Origin: Eucalyptus grandis
Lineage: Eukaryota > Streptophyta > Magnoliopsida > Myrtales > Myrtaceae
Direction: 5' to 3'
NCBI RefSeq assembly: GCF_016545825.1
Contig: NC_052617.1
Location: 54,069,382 to 54,133,381, forward strand
DNA: 64,000 nucleotides
Part shown: piece by piece, positions 44,623 through 57,327 of the stretch
Layout of the letters: the number at the start of each line of letters is the position of its first letter
How positions within the stretch are numbered: the first letter of the stretch is position 1
The notes under the pieces: generated by a model
Told to the model about the DNA's origin: nothing
Seen by the model: the letters and a program-made list of their open reading frames with translations, nothing else
The model's database searches: none
Translations under genes and position numbers: made by a program

Positions 44623-45320
44623 GACTGCGCGCGACAGTAGAAGCTGGATCTCTTTTTGATGTAGATAATCGACACTTTCGATGGGGGGTTTTTGTGCTCG
44701 CATGATGTTGAGGGTCGAGAGTCTCTTTTTGAGGTTTTAGGCTGGACATGGATGAGTCCTAGCTTTTCCTTGTTATGTACCGACCCGAGAGTAGTCCCAT
44801 CTTGAAAATATATGTAAATAATGTGTCGATATTTGTTTATAAAAATCCCGATGTTTAGCTGGTGTGTATTTGTATCATGGATTGGTAGGGGGATAGATGG
44901 TGATGTTTAATTTGCTTCCGCTATGAGTCGCGTTGGGACCGCTTTGTTTAAAAAAAAAATGTGTCTGCAAATTAGGACGCTTGTTCGAAACAAAAAGAAA
45001 GGTATTAAAGTGTAACATCGGCGCTGGTGATGACCTGCGAAGGGTTCGGGGTGTCACAGCCGCCCTTTTTGGTATCAGAGCGAATGGTTATAGGTGGAGT
45101 GATAAGGAGCCTCATTTGGAATTGAGGAACATGATGACAATGCACACCATAGGATCTAAAATGAAATAATTGAATAACGGGTGATGAGTATTCACTCGTA
45201 GATCCCTAGTAGTTTATTTTGAGTTGCTTTTAGGTGCCAGTAACATGTATATGTTACTTATGTAGTAGTAGTAGTTGCTTTGAGTGAGGCGGTGAGTCTC
45301 GGATTTTCCCGAGGCAATGC

Positions 45321-46800
45321 TTGGAAATTGCGGGGAAGGTCATGGTGCGAGCTGGAAGTGCTCATCCATCGAGGGCTGAAGCCTCGCTGCAAGGGCTGAA
45401 CCCCGAATGGAAGATATCCTGGGCATTGGCCAATATTGGAAATCGATGGAGAGGGGCGCAAAGCAACAGCCGGAGCGAACGCCGTACTCAAGGACTAGTA
45501 GAGCAATTTTTGAAGCTAAAGCCACTTAAGTTTAATGGAATGGGAAGTCCTGAGGAGGCAGAGCATTGGATTGATGGGATGGAACGAATTTTCCGGCTGT
45601 TGGACTGCACTGATGCTGAGAAAATAGTCTTAGCAGAGTATCAATTGGAGGGAAATGCGAAGTTTTGGTGGAGAGCTTCGAAGGACATAATCTTTCCACC
45701 CGGTACTGATGTGAGCTGGGAGGAGTTTGTTAGGGCTTTCAATAAGAAGCATTTCTCTGATTGTGCTAAGGATAGGAAGATTACTGAATTTGTTCAGCTA
45801 GAACAAAAGGGGTTGACAGTAGATCAGTATGAGGCTAGATTTTCTGAATTGTCTAGATATGCTCCTAAATTGATTGAGGATTAGGAAGAGAAGGCTAAGA
45901 GATTCCTGAAAGGATTAAGGACTGACATTAGGAAGCAACTGGTGCCTTTGAATATTAGAGATTATAATGAGATTTATGAAAGGGTGCAGTTAGTGGAGCA
46001 GGAGCTGTTGAGAGAAAGGTCGGAGTTTAAGAAACCGTTGAATTTTAGTGATGTGAGAAAGGGGAAGAGACCTTATTCTGGTCAAGGTCAAACCTGGAAT
46101 GTGAAAAAGAAGAGTAACTTTGGGAATTTTGGAGGGGCAAGGAGTGGTCTGAATATAGGGAAAGCACCCTATCAGCCTGGTATTTGTCAGAAGTGTAATG
46201 GACGTCATGGCTCAGGACCTTGTACGGGACAACAGAAATGTTTTGGCTGTGGACAAGTGGGTCATCTTAGGAGAAATTGCCCACAAGAGAGGTCGCAAGT
46301 GAGTGTTGGCTCAGTGCGACAGGGATATCAGAGTGCTGTTAGGTCGAATCCGCAAGGAAATCCTCAGAGACCGCCTGCACAAGGAAGGGTGTATGCGATT
46401 ACCCAGGAGGAAGCGGAAGCTTCCAAAAATGTTATCTCGAATACGATTCTTATTAATGGTGAAAAGGCATATGCATTGTTTGACACGGGTGCAACGCATT
46501 CGTTTGTGTCTGAAAGATATAGATGTTTGAATAAGATAAAAGTTATGCCTCTTGAGACGCCTCTTTGTGTTTCCACGCCTTTAAAGGATATGGTATTGTC
46601 TACGTTGGTGTGTGGGAATTGTAAGATATCCATGGGAGGAAAGGATATGGAAATAGACTTGGTTGTAATGGCTATGTATGATTTTGATGTTATTATAGGA
46701 ATGGACTGGCTTCGTAAGTATCGGGCTAGAATGGATTGTTATAGAAGAGTGATTCAATTCGTTTTACCCGATCGTCTAGTTGTGAATTTTAGGAGGTCGA
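45321..46800 (+). pseudogene. Gypsy gag and protease
   Basis: The retrotransposon gag domain runs LKPLKFNGMGSPEEAEHWID ... NAKFWWRASKD ... FVRAFNKKHFSDCAKDRKI. A TAG at 45882-45884 interrupts it just before EEKAKRFLKGL. A CCHC knuckle, CFGCGQVGHLRRNC, is at about 46240. Protease YALFDTGATHSFVSE is at about 46480. The frame shifts once near 46800, before [16 protein letters not shown]. Otherwise conserved. Confidence 0.9.
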
Positions 46801-46802
46801 CC

Positions 46803-49311
46803 CATTTGCCTCGTAGCGCTTATTTCGGCGGTAGAAGCTTGTAAGTTACTTGACAAAGGATGTCAAGGGTACCTAGCCATAGTTAGAGATTATGCAAGGA
46901 AGGAGCCTAATCTCGAGGAAGTTCGTGTAGTTAACGAATTTCAAGATGTATTTCCCGAGGAATTGCCTGGATTGCCGCCAGAGCGGGAGATTGAATTTGA
47001 AATTGAATTAATGCTTGGAATAGGACCTATATCAAAAGCCCCGTATAGAATGGCCTTAGTTGAATTGAAGGAGTTGAAAGTGCAACTGCAAGAATTGCTT
47101 GACAAAGGATTCATTAGACCAAGTGCTTCACCTTGGGGTGCACCGGTCTTGTTTGTGAAAAAGAAAGATGGATCGATGTGCTTATGTATTGACTATAGGC
47201 AGTTGAATCAAATGACCATTAAGAATAAGTATCCTTTGCCTAGAATTGATGACTTATTTGACCAGCTTCAGGGAAGTTCAGTTTTCTCTAAGATTGACTT
47301 GAGGACGGGATACCATCAGTTAAGAATCAAGAAGGAGGACATTCCTAAGACTGCGTTTAGGACTCGTTATGGACACTATGAGTTCCTTGTTATGCCATTT
47401 GGATTGACTAACGCCCCGGCTGCATTTATGGATTTGATGAACAGAATATTTCAGCCTTATTTAGACCAGTTTGTGATTGTTTTTATTGATGATATTCTGG
47501 TATATTCGAAAGGGCCTAAAGAGCATGAGCAGCATTTGAGAATAGTTTTGCAGACTCTGAGAGAGCATAAGTTGTATGCTAAGTTTAGTAAATGTGAATT
47601 CTGGTTGGACCAGATAATATTTCTAGGACATGTGGTGTCAGGAAATGGAATTGCAGTAGACCCAGCAAAAGTTGAAATGGTAGTGAATTGGCCGAGACCA
47701 ACGACACCTATTGAGATACGAAGTTTCTTAGGACTGGCCGGTTATTATAGGAGGTTCATTGAAGGATTTTCAAAACTGGCAGGACCTTTAACTAAATTGA
47801 CTCGAAAGAATGTAGAGTTTGAATGGAATGGAGAATGTGAAAGGAGTTTTCAGGAGCTCAAAAGGAAATTGACTTCGACTCCGGTTCGACTATACCTCTT
47901 TTGGACCGATGGTTTCACGGTGTATAGTGATGCATCTTACAAAGGACTAGGATGTGTGTTGATGCAGCATGGCAAGGTTGTAGCCTATGCATCTAGACAA
48001 TTGAAACCCCATGAGCTAAATTATCCGACGCATGATTTAGAGCTAGCAGCTATAGTGTTTGCCTTGAAGATATGGAGACACTATTTGTATGGGGAAAAGT
48101 TTGAGATTTATACGGATCATAAAAGTTTGAAGTATCTATTCTCACAAAAGGAGTTGAACATGAGACAAAGGAGGTGGATGGAGTTGTTGAAGGACTATGA
48201 TTGTGAGATAAGATATCATCCAGGGAAAGCGAATAGAGTAGCAGATGCTCTTAGTCGAAAGTCGGCCGTAGAAATGGCTAGTTTAAGGACGGCGGAATGG
48301 AAATTGTTAGAATCTGTAGCCAATTCAGAATTTAAATTGGAAATGGATTGTCTTACTGGCATGCTTAGTGCATTAAGGATTGAGCCAGAGATTATCCAGA
48401 GAATTAAAATCCTGCAAGAATCTGACCCAGAGATTTTGAAAGTGAAAGATGCTATATCTTTAGGGAAAAGATCAGAATGTCAGATCTCTGATGATGGAAT
48501 AGTAAGATGTCAAGGACGACTTTGTGTTCCCGACAATGAGGAATTGAGAAAGGAAATTATGTCGGAAGCACATAAGAGTAATTATAGTATCCACCCAGGT
48601 AGTACAAAGATGTACAGAAATTTGCGTCGGCAATTTTGGTGGAATGGTATGAAGGCAGATACGGCTAAGTACGTATCTCAATGTTTGACGTGTCAGCAAG
48701 TGAAAGCGGAGCATCGTAAACCCGCAGGACTTTTGAGACCATTGGACATTCCTGAATGGAAATGGGAACATATAACGATGGACTTTGTACAAGGATTGCC
48801 AAGGACATCAAGTAGTCATGATTCAATTTGGGTTATAGTGGATCGTTTGACTAAGTCGGCTCATTTCTTAGCGATTCGCATGGACTACCCAATGGATAAG
48901 TATGCGGACATGTATGTAAGTCAAGTGGTACGCTTACATGGTGTTCCAGTGACTATTACTTCAGATCGAGATTCGAGGTTTACTTCTAACTTTTGGAAAG
49001 GTCTTCAAGTTGTGTTAGGATCTAAGCTTCAGTTTAGTACTGCTTTTCATCCTCAGACAGATGGTCAATCAGAAAGAGTGATCCAGATACTGGAGGATAT
49101 GCTGAGAGCCTGTATAATCGATTTCAAAGGAAATTGGGATGAAAGATTGCATTTGGTAGAGTTTGCCTATAACAATAGCTTTCAGAAAAGTATAGGCATG
49201 GCACCTTATGAGGCATTATATGGAAGGAGATGTAGGACTCCTGTCTGTTGGAGTGAAGTGGGTGAAAGGAAGTTGACAGGACCTGAACTGGTACAAGTTA
49301 TAAGAGATTAG
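46803..49311 (+). CDS. Gypsy reverse transcriptase, RNase H and integrase (open, C-terminally truncated)
   Basis: One open frame of more than 780 codons. Reverse transcriptase has [40 protein letters not shown] and the catalytic FIDDILVY. RNase H has [25 protein letters not shown] and ADALSRK. Integrase has an H-H...C-C zinc region ([11 protein letters not shown] ... [11 protein letters not shown]) and a D-D-E core ([36 protein letters not shown]). It stops at VQVIRD, earlier than full-length relatives, which continue into a C-terminal domain. Confidence 0.93.
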
Positions 49312-50209
49312 CCCACCCATACGGTTAATCATCTTTATTTATTATGTGATAAATAGAGATGATGAAGTTTTTAAGCTTATTATCTAAATAATAATCGAGA
49401 GCTCAAGCTTAAAATATAAATGTCATCTTAACTGAGTGTTAAGATTATGACATAATATTTACTATATCCGAAAGTAAAATAATCCACATATTTTACTTTA
49501 TCTATCTTTGATGTCAAATGTGAGTTCTGATAAATTCCGTGAACTCAAGTTAGACATTAAGTATGTCTGAACTATTATCTGTACAGTATTGAAAGTATAG
49601 ATAGACGCTCCACGGGAAATACCGTAATACATATTTCATACAACGTATGCATGAGACGACTAACAAGAGTGGTAAAAGTATTGATCTCAACGTTTATGCC
49701 CTGTGAGACTCGAGAAAAAAAGTTCATCAATTAAGTGTCCTCATGATTCTTACTTATTCTCAAGATTTCTAATCAGTGTTTGCTATCTTAGAATGTTGCC
49801 AATGATCATGAATTGATTAAATCTAATGGGATATTTCTAGAAAAGCAAGTTGAGTTGAAATTGACAGTTTCAAGGAAAGAAGAAGATCGAGTTTAAATAA
49901 TCACATTCTAGTTTTGTATTTGCTAATCAACCAATTATGATTGTTTTGAGATAATCATAATTGTGAATACAATATATCATTATTAAAAAGAGATCAAGAA
50001 AGATATAAATGTGATCGATTGATATAGAGTACCACATACTATATCTACCAAAAAAAATGTGATGTTCATTATAAGCTGCCATATATTCCTAACAAATGTA
50101 TGGCAACGAGCTCTCAAAGTATGCTGGTTGCACGGATTATTTACTGGTATGAATATTATAGAGAGATGAAAAAAGAGTTTTGTTTGGCCCACCATGTGCG
50201 AGTGGGAGA
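49312..50209 (+). other. AT-rich 3' non-coding part of Copia B
   Basis: No coding domain. It lies between the Gypsy truncation point and the Copia B 3' LTR. A purine-rich GAGTGGGAGA just before 50210 can serve as the polypurine tract. Confidence 0.5.
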
Positions 50210-50632
50210 TGATGGCTTTTTATTTAATGGGCCAAGTTAAGCCCATTTGTCTATGTTGGGCCAAAACCCGGCCCGTAAGTGAACGGCTCATAAGAGAAAA
50301 TGGCAGTTATTTTCTAAGTGAAAATAACTGCAATATATAAAATAAAATAAAAAGGGGATAACATTACCTATAGCATCATTTTAGAGAGAGATACGCTTCT
50401 CCATTTTCTTCCTCTTAAAACAGTATACGTCTTCTTGAAGAACGGAACTTCAGGGCTTCAAACGATTTCTCTGAGACTGTAATGGTTCTTAATCTGTGGC
50501 AAACAAGGTATGTTTGTTTCCGTGATATATCTTTCGATCGGTGTTACATGTTTCCCAGGCACGTTTTCCACGTTCGTTTTCAATATTCGTTCGAGTATTG
50601 GTTCAATTTTTTTTTGGAATCTGTTTCCAACA
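50210..50632 (+). repeat. 3' LTR of Copia B
   Basis: Partner of 33279-33729. It begins TGATGGCTTTTTATTTAATGG and ends CTGTTTCCAACA, with the TATTG target copy directly after. Confidence 0.9.
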
Positions 50633-50740
50633 TATTGGTCCGATGATATGTCACTAGGAGCAAAAGCATATGGACATGTGAGTTTCGCATTGACATACGT
50701 AAATAAACAAATAGATATGCACATATCAATTAGTATCAAC

Positions 50741-53700
50741 CTCGTGAAGTGCAGAAGCATCGTTGGTTCCATCCCCAGTTACAGCAACAACTTCCCCACT
50801 TTTGCGTAAGGCTTGCATAAGTAGTAGCTTGTCGCTGGGTGAAGACCTTCCCATCACCTGTAAGGCATATAATGTTTAATTTGTTCATCTACTTTTGGAT
50901 GTACATGTGAACTTCAGTATTCAACATCATACCGTTATTCTCTTTGCTATCTGCTCTCTTTCTTTGTCAGACAATGCACGGAATACCCTTCCTTCAATAA
51001 TTTCAGGCTCTTTGGCATCTTCATTTGAGCTAAGTATCCCACATTCCAGAGCTGTTGCCTTTGCTGTTTGGATATTATCTCCAGTGACCATTCGCACCTG
51101 TCAGACCCAATCACGCATAAGAGGTTCCTATTAGTTATTTCATCCTAGACAGAACAAATACAGACATCCCCACATCATTCTCCGCTCATCTGCCTTAATA
51201 TATGCTTTTTCAATAGATCGGAAGGTTCCCCTAGATGTTTAAATTCTAAAAGCATAACCAAGATTAATTGACACTTTATCCGAGTTCCACTGATAACCAA
51301 TGATGTCTTTCATTTTGACTCTCTCGCTCAAAAGAAATCTTTCTATGTTTCCCTATTCTTCCCTGATGCCATCTTTTCTAGTATCCGCGAAGTGTTAAAT
51401 CAGTGGAGGTATGACTTACCTTAACCCCAGCTTCTGTGCATATTCTAACAGCGTCTTCAACACCTGGACGACAAGGATCCTGCAGATGCATAGACTTGTT
51501 AGCTGATAAAAGGCGCTTATAACGAAGTATGAGGAACTCAATTTTTCCTGAGCACAAGGCCAATGAACATTTGTTGCATTTCAAAAAACAGAAATAGATA
51601 GCATGCAAACATTGACTTATACATTAAGGTTAAGTTAGTTTCTCCACTGGTAAATGAAAAATGTAATGAGAAACACAACTAAAAAATATAGAATCCAGAG
51701 AAAAAGGTGAATATGTGGGAAATCCAAGTTTCAATCAAAGGTTATAAAATGCTTAAATGGTGAGCTTGTTAGACTGATCATTTAATTTATGCCAAATTTC
51801 CCAATAAAACCGGACCAAAAGAAAATTGCAAAGCAAAATTGCTTCTCACATTTAATTAGGGAGGTAAGGGGATATTTCTGAGATCTTTCCAGGAAAATTT
51901 CGTGAACTGATAAAGGATAGCAAAGAGAATAATGTTCACAAAACTTATAAGCTACAAGTAAAAAATGCGATTTACAACTTAAAAGTAACTTCTGCATAAA
52001 CTTTGACACCTATATAAGAGCATGCCGTTCTTGTGCTTACTGTAAACTAATTCTGCTCCAAAGAAGCAGCTTCGTTTTTTCACTCGAGGAATATTAAGAA
52101 CACAAATTGCTGCTATATCTTTGATATGACACTTCCACGACTCCATAAGTAGTGCGAGATGGCTCCATGTCTTTTTCAGAGTTTATGGTGGAATAATTTT
52201 TCTATGAAACAAAATGAATCAGTCCATCATAAGGAAACTTGAGAATTGATGTGTACACCTTGATGCTAACGACAGCAAGCAAAACAAGATCATTGTCAGG
52301 TAGCACCCAATTGTCCAGACCTTGATCATCGCCAGGAACTTTATCTGAATCGAAAGGTCTGCACGCGATCACCACACAGGGAAGACTTCTAGCAGCCATG
52401 CCATCGATAGCAAGCTTGAAGAAATCCTACAAGAAAGCTCAAAGATTAAGGTGGCATTTCCAAGCACTAAGCTAATCTCACGGCTCCCTTAAAAAAATTT
52501 CGTCAAAGGGAAATTAACATCGACCCATTATGGAACAAAGCCAGGTAATTATTACAAATCTGAATGATCTCAGAAGAGACCAGGAAGAAGTGGTGAAGAA
52601 TTGCAAGATTAACCACTAGAAAATAAATTGCAAGAGTTAACTAGGTCATTGCATGACCGAACTCACTGAATTAGAAGACCAAGTGGGATATGCATCTTAA
52701 ATTATATATAATCAGCTTACTCATAAGTCAAATGCAAATAACAATCCAATAAATTTGATCCGCCACCGTTTGAAGTCTTAAAGTTGAATAAATTGCTTTG
52801 CAAAGTTGCATTACATGAAATAGCCTACAGATAATGGCACCAGTACATGTGCAGAGAATCCCTTCTATCTCTAAGTGTAGTGAAACTAACATGAAACTAT
52901 TAGATAGTCAAGGACTATTAGATGGTCAAGTAAAATAATGCAGACAGTCTGCTTAAATTACTTAAGTTCACCCATTTTCTTTTCGTATATTGGTGGATAG
53001 GTAACCGTGATATTTTTACAGCAGCTCCCACGAAGTAACAATCAAAAGCTTCTGGAAGTAGTTCTCAAGGCTTCATTCCCTACTTTTCTGCCATGACCAA
53101 AAGATATTTCTCCTACCACAAAAGAAATAGCACCAACCTTTTCTTCATCGATTGATCGCAAGTGACCATTTGAGTCAAATTATTTTGTGCATGAGGCCAA
53201 GACAATTTCTGCCGCGCCCTTCCAATGTATATGAACATCAGAACTGGTCTGTGACCAAAAAAAATGGAAGAATGGAGCGTCAGCATGTATGGTAAGGAGT
53301 TCCAGGATATTATTTGTAGAGTAACAGACAGAGATTTATAGAAAAATATAGCTACCATTTGTATAGCAACTCCTCCTCGCTTTTTCCCTGAGTTGAATGG
53401 AAAAACATGGAGTTCCAATGACTCTGCCCTTACAGCATCAAACTTCATTCCTATCTGCCAGAGACACAAACACAGAGATGTTTTGAAGAAGTTCCAAATT
53501 CATCCTTCTGAGATTTCTTGTCAAATTGTCACCAAAACCAGTACCTTAGCAGCCCATTAAAGAATAGCCTTCTCAGTAGGAGATTCAGTAACTTCAGCAT
53601 CTCCACCATCCTACAAGTGAAGAGCCACACAAAATGATTGTCCATTTGATTAAGTTCACACTAAATGAAGCAAGAACCACTGAGCAACTTTCAAGAAGAG

Positions 53701-54293
53701 TGGTAATGGAACAGGTTTTTTTTGGACTTATGGAATTTTCTTCTAAGCATGTAGTTTATAAACAGGAAAGAAGTCACCAAATACCATCTTTCTAAATGCA
53801 ATTTTACTGTGAAATACATTCCTTCCCTCTTAACCTAATTGACTATACACATTGCCAAGCATGTAAACTGAGTAGAAATTATCACGGTGGATCCATCATC
53901 ATTTTGATTTCTCAAAGTTAGCAGGAGGCTGGAGGAGAGTACTACCTTTGGCACATAGACGTTGCCCTGCATATTATGTGCAATGCCCTCAATAAGCAAA
54001 GAAGATATTAGGCGATACAATTGGGAGGCATCATCAGGTGGATCCATCTTCTTTTTCCCAACATAAGCTTCGACCACACTCACCTGTAATTTCAATTTTA
54101 TCGATCAGAAAAACGGATACTGACAGCTAAAACATTCCAATAAGTTGTCCCAGAAGTCAGCAAAAAGAGATAATTGAAAAATGCTAACAGGGATTTGGGG
54201 GCTAATAACCTGATTCAAAGTTAATGTTCCAGTCTTACCACTGCAAATTGTTGCGGCAGAACCCATAGTTTCACAGGCTGAAAGCCTCCGAAC
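50741..54293 (-). pseudogene. Ca2+-ATPase (ACA-type) pseudogene, 5' visible block
   Basis: Exons in gene order: 54293-54210 (VRRLSACETMGSAATICSGK then TGTLTLNQ; the phosphorylated Asp of DKTGT is Gly, codon 54239-54237); 54083-53946 (VSVVEAYVGKKKMDPPDDAS ... EGIAHNMQGNVYVPK); 53610-53545 (ESPTEKAIL, TAA, WAAK); 53453-53356 (FPFNSGKKRGGVAIQM); 53248-53138 (WKGAAEIVLASCTK, TAA, FDSNGH); 52426-52259 (MAARSLPCVVIACRPFDSDK); 51479-51420 (DPCRPGVEDAVRICTEAGVK); 51097-50933 (VRMVTGDNIQTAKATALECG); 50857-50741 (VMGRSSPSDKLLL, GDGTNDASALHE). Most splice sites fit GT/AG. The N-terminal calmodulin-binding part and membrane segments 1-4 were not found. Confidence 0.93.
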
Positions 54294-55361
54294 CTGTGGT
54301 TGTTTTGCAAAAAGGGTATTATAAAATTTGGGTTGTTACTATCAGAAATTTTTGTATTTCCAGTAAAGTGCCTAAAAAATGGACAGAATAAGGATGTAAG
54401 ATTGCTCAAACCCAAATGATGGTACATGAATATGATGCTATGCTACGGTATGGTGCGCAGTTTAGCATCATGATACCGACTGCATCTGAGCTTTTTTGGT
54501 TTGAAGCATTTTGGCATTGTTTTCAACTTCATGTAGCTGGGCAATCCTATCGGCACATCTCTTTCCTCTGGTCTCCTTGCTGGTGATGTATATGATGCAG
54601 AAACCGCACTACAGGGGGGTGACGTGCTTGGGTCCCAATTGCTTCAAGCTCAAATTCCTTATTTTAGCTGGCTTATGTGGGTTAGGCACCCCTTGATAAT
54701 TATTTTGTATGTTAAAATTCAACCAGTTTACCAAAGTCTTTACTGTGAGGGTTCTTTCCGTATTCCCCCCATGTTCAGACCATTGATAAGCGAAGATATC
54801 TTTCAGATTGAAGGTCATTGGCATTATTCAACCATCGTCGAGTAACACCATTGAGTTTTCACTTCTCAGATAGGCAGGCACACCCTCATTGCAGTCTCTG
54901 ATCTTTGGTGATCTTCCACAAACAGAGAACATCACCGATCTTCCTTTGTTGTAGTTAGATAGCTACTCCGCTCGCGGCACGCGGGAGGGGAGGGGGTTTC
55001 AATCCAGCGTGCTCTATATGGAGACAGAACTGCCGATGCTTTGTTGTCAGGAGTAGATGTTCTGAAAGTTTGACAACACCTATTATGGTTGAGTTGAAAT
55101 AACAGCAAGGTTCAGGCGTTCTATGCTTGTGATCTTCAATGCTTGTATCCAATTGCACCTTGTAATCACGTCCATCATGCACTACACCTGCGAGTACAAG
55201 CAAGCAGAGTTTTCTAACTGTTCAAAGCAGATAATTCCCAAAGACAGTATGGCATAACCATTGAAATTAAAGCATTATAACTTCGCCCCGTGAATAACAT
55301 GAGCAACATTTTGAACAAACCAAATTAGCCATTATGGTTGTTAAGACAAAACATGAACTAC
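54294..55361. other. Unassigned, between the ATPase block and Copia C
   Basis: No upstream ATPase exon could be recognised, although the exon for membrane segment 4 would be expected next. Either a long intron or a truncated gene. Ends with the ACTAC target copy at 55357-55361. Confidence 0.45.
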
Positions 55362-55678
55362 TGTCGTTTTCAAAAGAACAGAGAAGGAGTTGACAGCAAA
55401 AGCTATGTATCTTGTTCAAAAAACTGAAAAAATGTTCAAATACATACTAGAACTTAACCATAAACCCACATTGCCCATTAACAGCTTGCTTGGTCCACAA
55501 AACCAACAACAAACTAACTGAATAGCAAAAAAAAAAAAAACGTGCAGCTAACTGCTCCTACAAGATAAGATTGACCAAGTAAAACAACCATTAACTAAGT
55601 CCTAGAAAATAGGACATCAACAAACTAACTAAACTAAACAAAGAAAAAAATAGATAGTGCAGTCTTGATACATCAACA
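55362..55678 (-). repeat. 3' LTR of Copia C
   Basis: 317 bp, reverse orientation of the TGTTGATGTATCAAG...AACGACA LTR, very similar to the Copia A LTRs. Confidence 0.92.
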
Positions 55679-55691
55679 CTCTCCTCCTGGA

Positions 55692-57327
55692 TCAAGTACT
55701 GCACACTCCTAGCTTTGCCCTAAGAAGTTCAAATCGACCAACATGAAATGACTTCGTGAATATATCTGCAACCTGGTTTTCTGAACTGCAGTACACCAGT
55801 TTCACCTCTCCGGCCTTTTGCACTTCTCTCAAGAAGTAAAACTTGATCTTAAAATGCTTTGTTCTTCCATGAAATATTGGATTATGTGAAATGGCTAGAG
55901 TAGCTTGATTATCCACACACTTCTATGCCTTCTTCTTGCTGCATATGCATATCATCCATCAGCTTCTTCAACCATAATGCTTGATTCACAGCTGCAGTAG
56001 CTGCAATGAACTCAGCTTCTGTAATTGATTGAGCGACTATTTCCTACTTCTTTGAACACCAGGAAAAACATGCCGACCTAGATATAAAGCAATAACCTAA
56101 AGTGCTCCTCATATCATCCACTGATCCTACCCAATCACTGTCAGAATACCCCTGCAACTTAAACTCCTGAACTCTGCAAAACTTAATCCCATATGAAAAA
56201 GTACTTTTCAAGTACCTCAATACCCTCTTTGCAGCTACCATATGCAACTCACTTGCACAATTGAGAAATCTAGATAAGACACTTATAGGAAACATGATGT
56301 CTAGCCTAGTTGCAGTGAGATACATAAGACATCCAATCAAACTTCTATAAACTCCATCTGCAGGTTCTAATCCATCCTTCTTTTGAAGCTTTTCCTTATG
56401 ACCCATTGGAGTACTCACACTTTTGCACTCCTCCATGTTGAATCTCCTTAGGATCTCCTTCAAGTACTTCTTCTAACAGATAAAAACTTCATTCCGAGTC
56501 TGCTTAACCTCCATTCCTAGAAAACCACCATTAAGTCAGATACTAACTTCTTGACATATAGAGTGGATTCACTAAGACTTTTCTTGAAACTCAGGCCCAA
56601 CAAGTGCTCATCCATCTTACTGTACCATGCTCTGGGAGCTTGCCTCAAGTCATAGAGAGCCTTTCTCAGCAGATAAACTTTCTCCTCCTAGCCTGGTGTG
56701 ACAAAGCCTTCTGGCTGCTCAACATAAATTTCCTCCTGCAACACTCCATTCAAAAATGCAGATTTCACATCTAACTGATATACCTTCCGTCCTTGTTGAG
56801 CTGCCAAAGCAATAATCATTCTAATTGTATCTAGTCTTGCCACAGGAGTAAAGGTTTATGAGAAATCAACTCTCCAAACTTGTGCATATCCCTTCACCAT
56901 CAACCTGGCCTTATGCTTATTCACCAAGCCATCGGGATTAAATTTGGTCCTGAAAACCCATTTTACTCCAATCACCTTCCTGTCTTCAGGCCTCTCCACT
57001 AGCTCCCATGTCTAGTTCTTTTCTATCATAGCCAACTCTTCCTTCATTGCATTCATCCACCTCTGATCGCTTTTAGCTTCCTCTTAACCTGCAGGTTCCA
57101 AAACAGCCACATTGCACCTTTGATATATATCAGTCAAAGATCTAGTACCTCTAACTGGAACATCATCCACCAACTCGTCAGGTTCCAATGAGACCTCTTT
57201 GTGCTTGCTTGTGGCTCATTTGTCCAGTCCCATTTCTCATCTTCCAAGAATTGAAAATCCCTGCTAGTGATCACCTTCTCTGTTTGTGGTTGATAGATCC
57301 TGCAAGCTTTTGACACTAAACTGTAGC
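55692..57327 (-). pseudogene. Copia C integrase end, reverse transcriptase and RNase H
   Basis: From right to left: YSLVSKACRIYQPQTEKVIT (integrase C-terminus, contiguous with 61073 once the solo LTR is removed). Reverse transcriptase segments follow with internal stops (about 56475-57120); the region around the YVDD box is disrupted near 56520, where homology skips a stretch. Then MEECKSVSTPMGHKEKLQKK and RNase H (GYCFISRSACFSWCSKK, VDNQATLAIS, FLREVQKAGEVKLVYC). Ends close to the polypurine tract. Confidence 0.88.

Larger units (their letters stand above)
41459..45058 (+). repeat. 5' LTR of the Gypsy element (3600 bp)
   Basis: TG...CA ends. From left to right it has an A tract (41707-41728), a GAGAGA zone (about 42005-42085) with an ORF-like leader, long AT-rich text, a GATGCC/CCCGAA repeat zone (43480-43720), an ATGATG satellite (43790-44290) and a micro-ORF (44371-44622). 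Its layout matches the solo LTR at 57328-61072. Confidence 0.85.
41459..49311 (+). mobile_element. Ty3/gypsy element with a 3.6-kb 5' LTR, 3'-truncated
   Basis: The LTR (41459-45058) runs from TGTGGCATCC to GTGTCACA. A primer site TGGTATCAGAGC starts at 45070. Gag-protease (45321-46800) and reverse transcriptase-RNase H-integrase (46803-49311) follow. It ends at the integrase: no chromodomain, 3' LTR or target duplication is seen. The long LTR and gag type suggest a Tekay/Del-like chromovirus, but the deciding C-terminal domain is missing. Confidence 0.9.
33279..50632 (+). mobile_element. Ty1/copia retrotransposon B with nested insertions (17.35 kb)
   Basis: The LTRs (33279-33729 and 50210-50632) begin TGATG and end CTGTTTCCAACA. 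A TATTG target duplication flanks it (33274-33278 and 50633-50637). The primer site TGGTATCAGAGC is at 33731-33742. The LTRs are clearly diverged, so this is an old copy. Gag, protease, integrase and the start of reverse transcriptase are at 35230-37866. Further insertions occupy about 37868-49311. It sits in the ATPase intron. Confidence 0.93.

Noticed and set aside
52702..53130. Additional ATPase exon between 52426 and 53138
   Set aside because: The flanking exons cover adjacent parts of the protein and only non-coding text is found between them.
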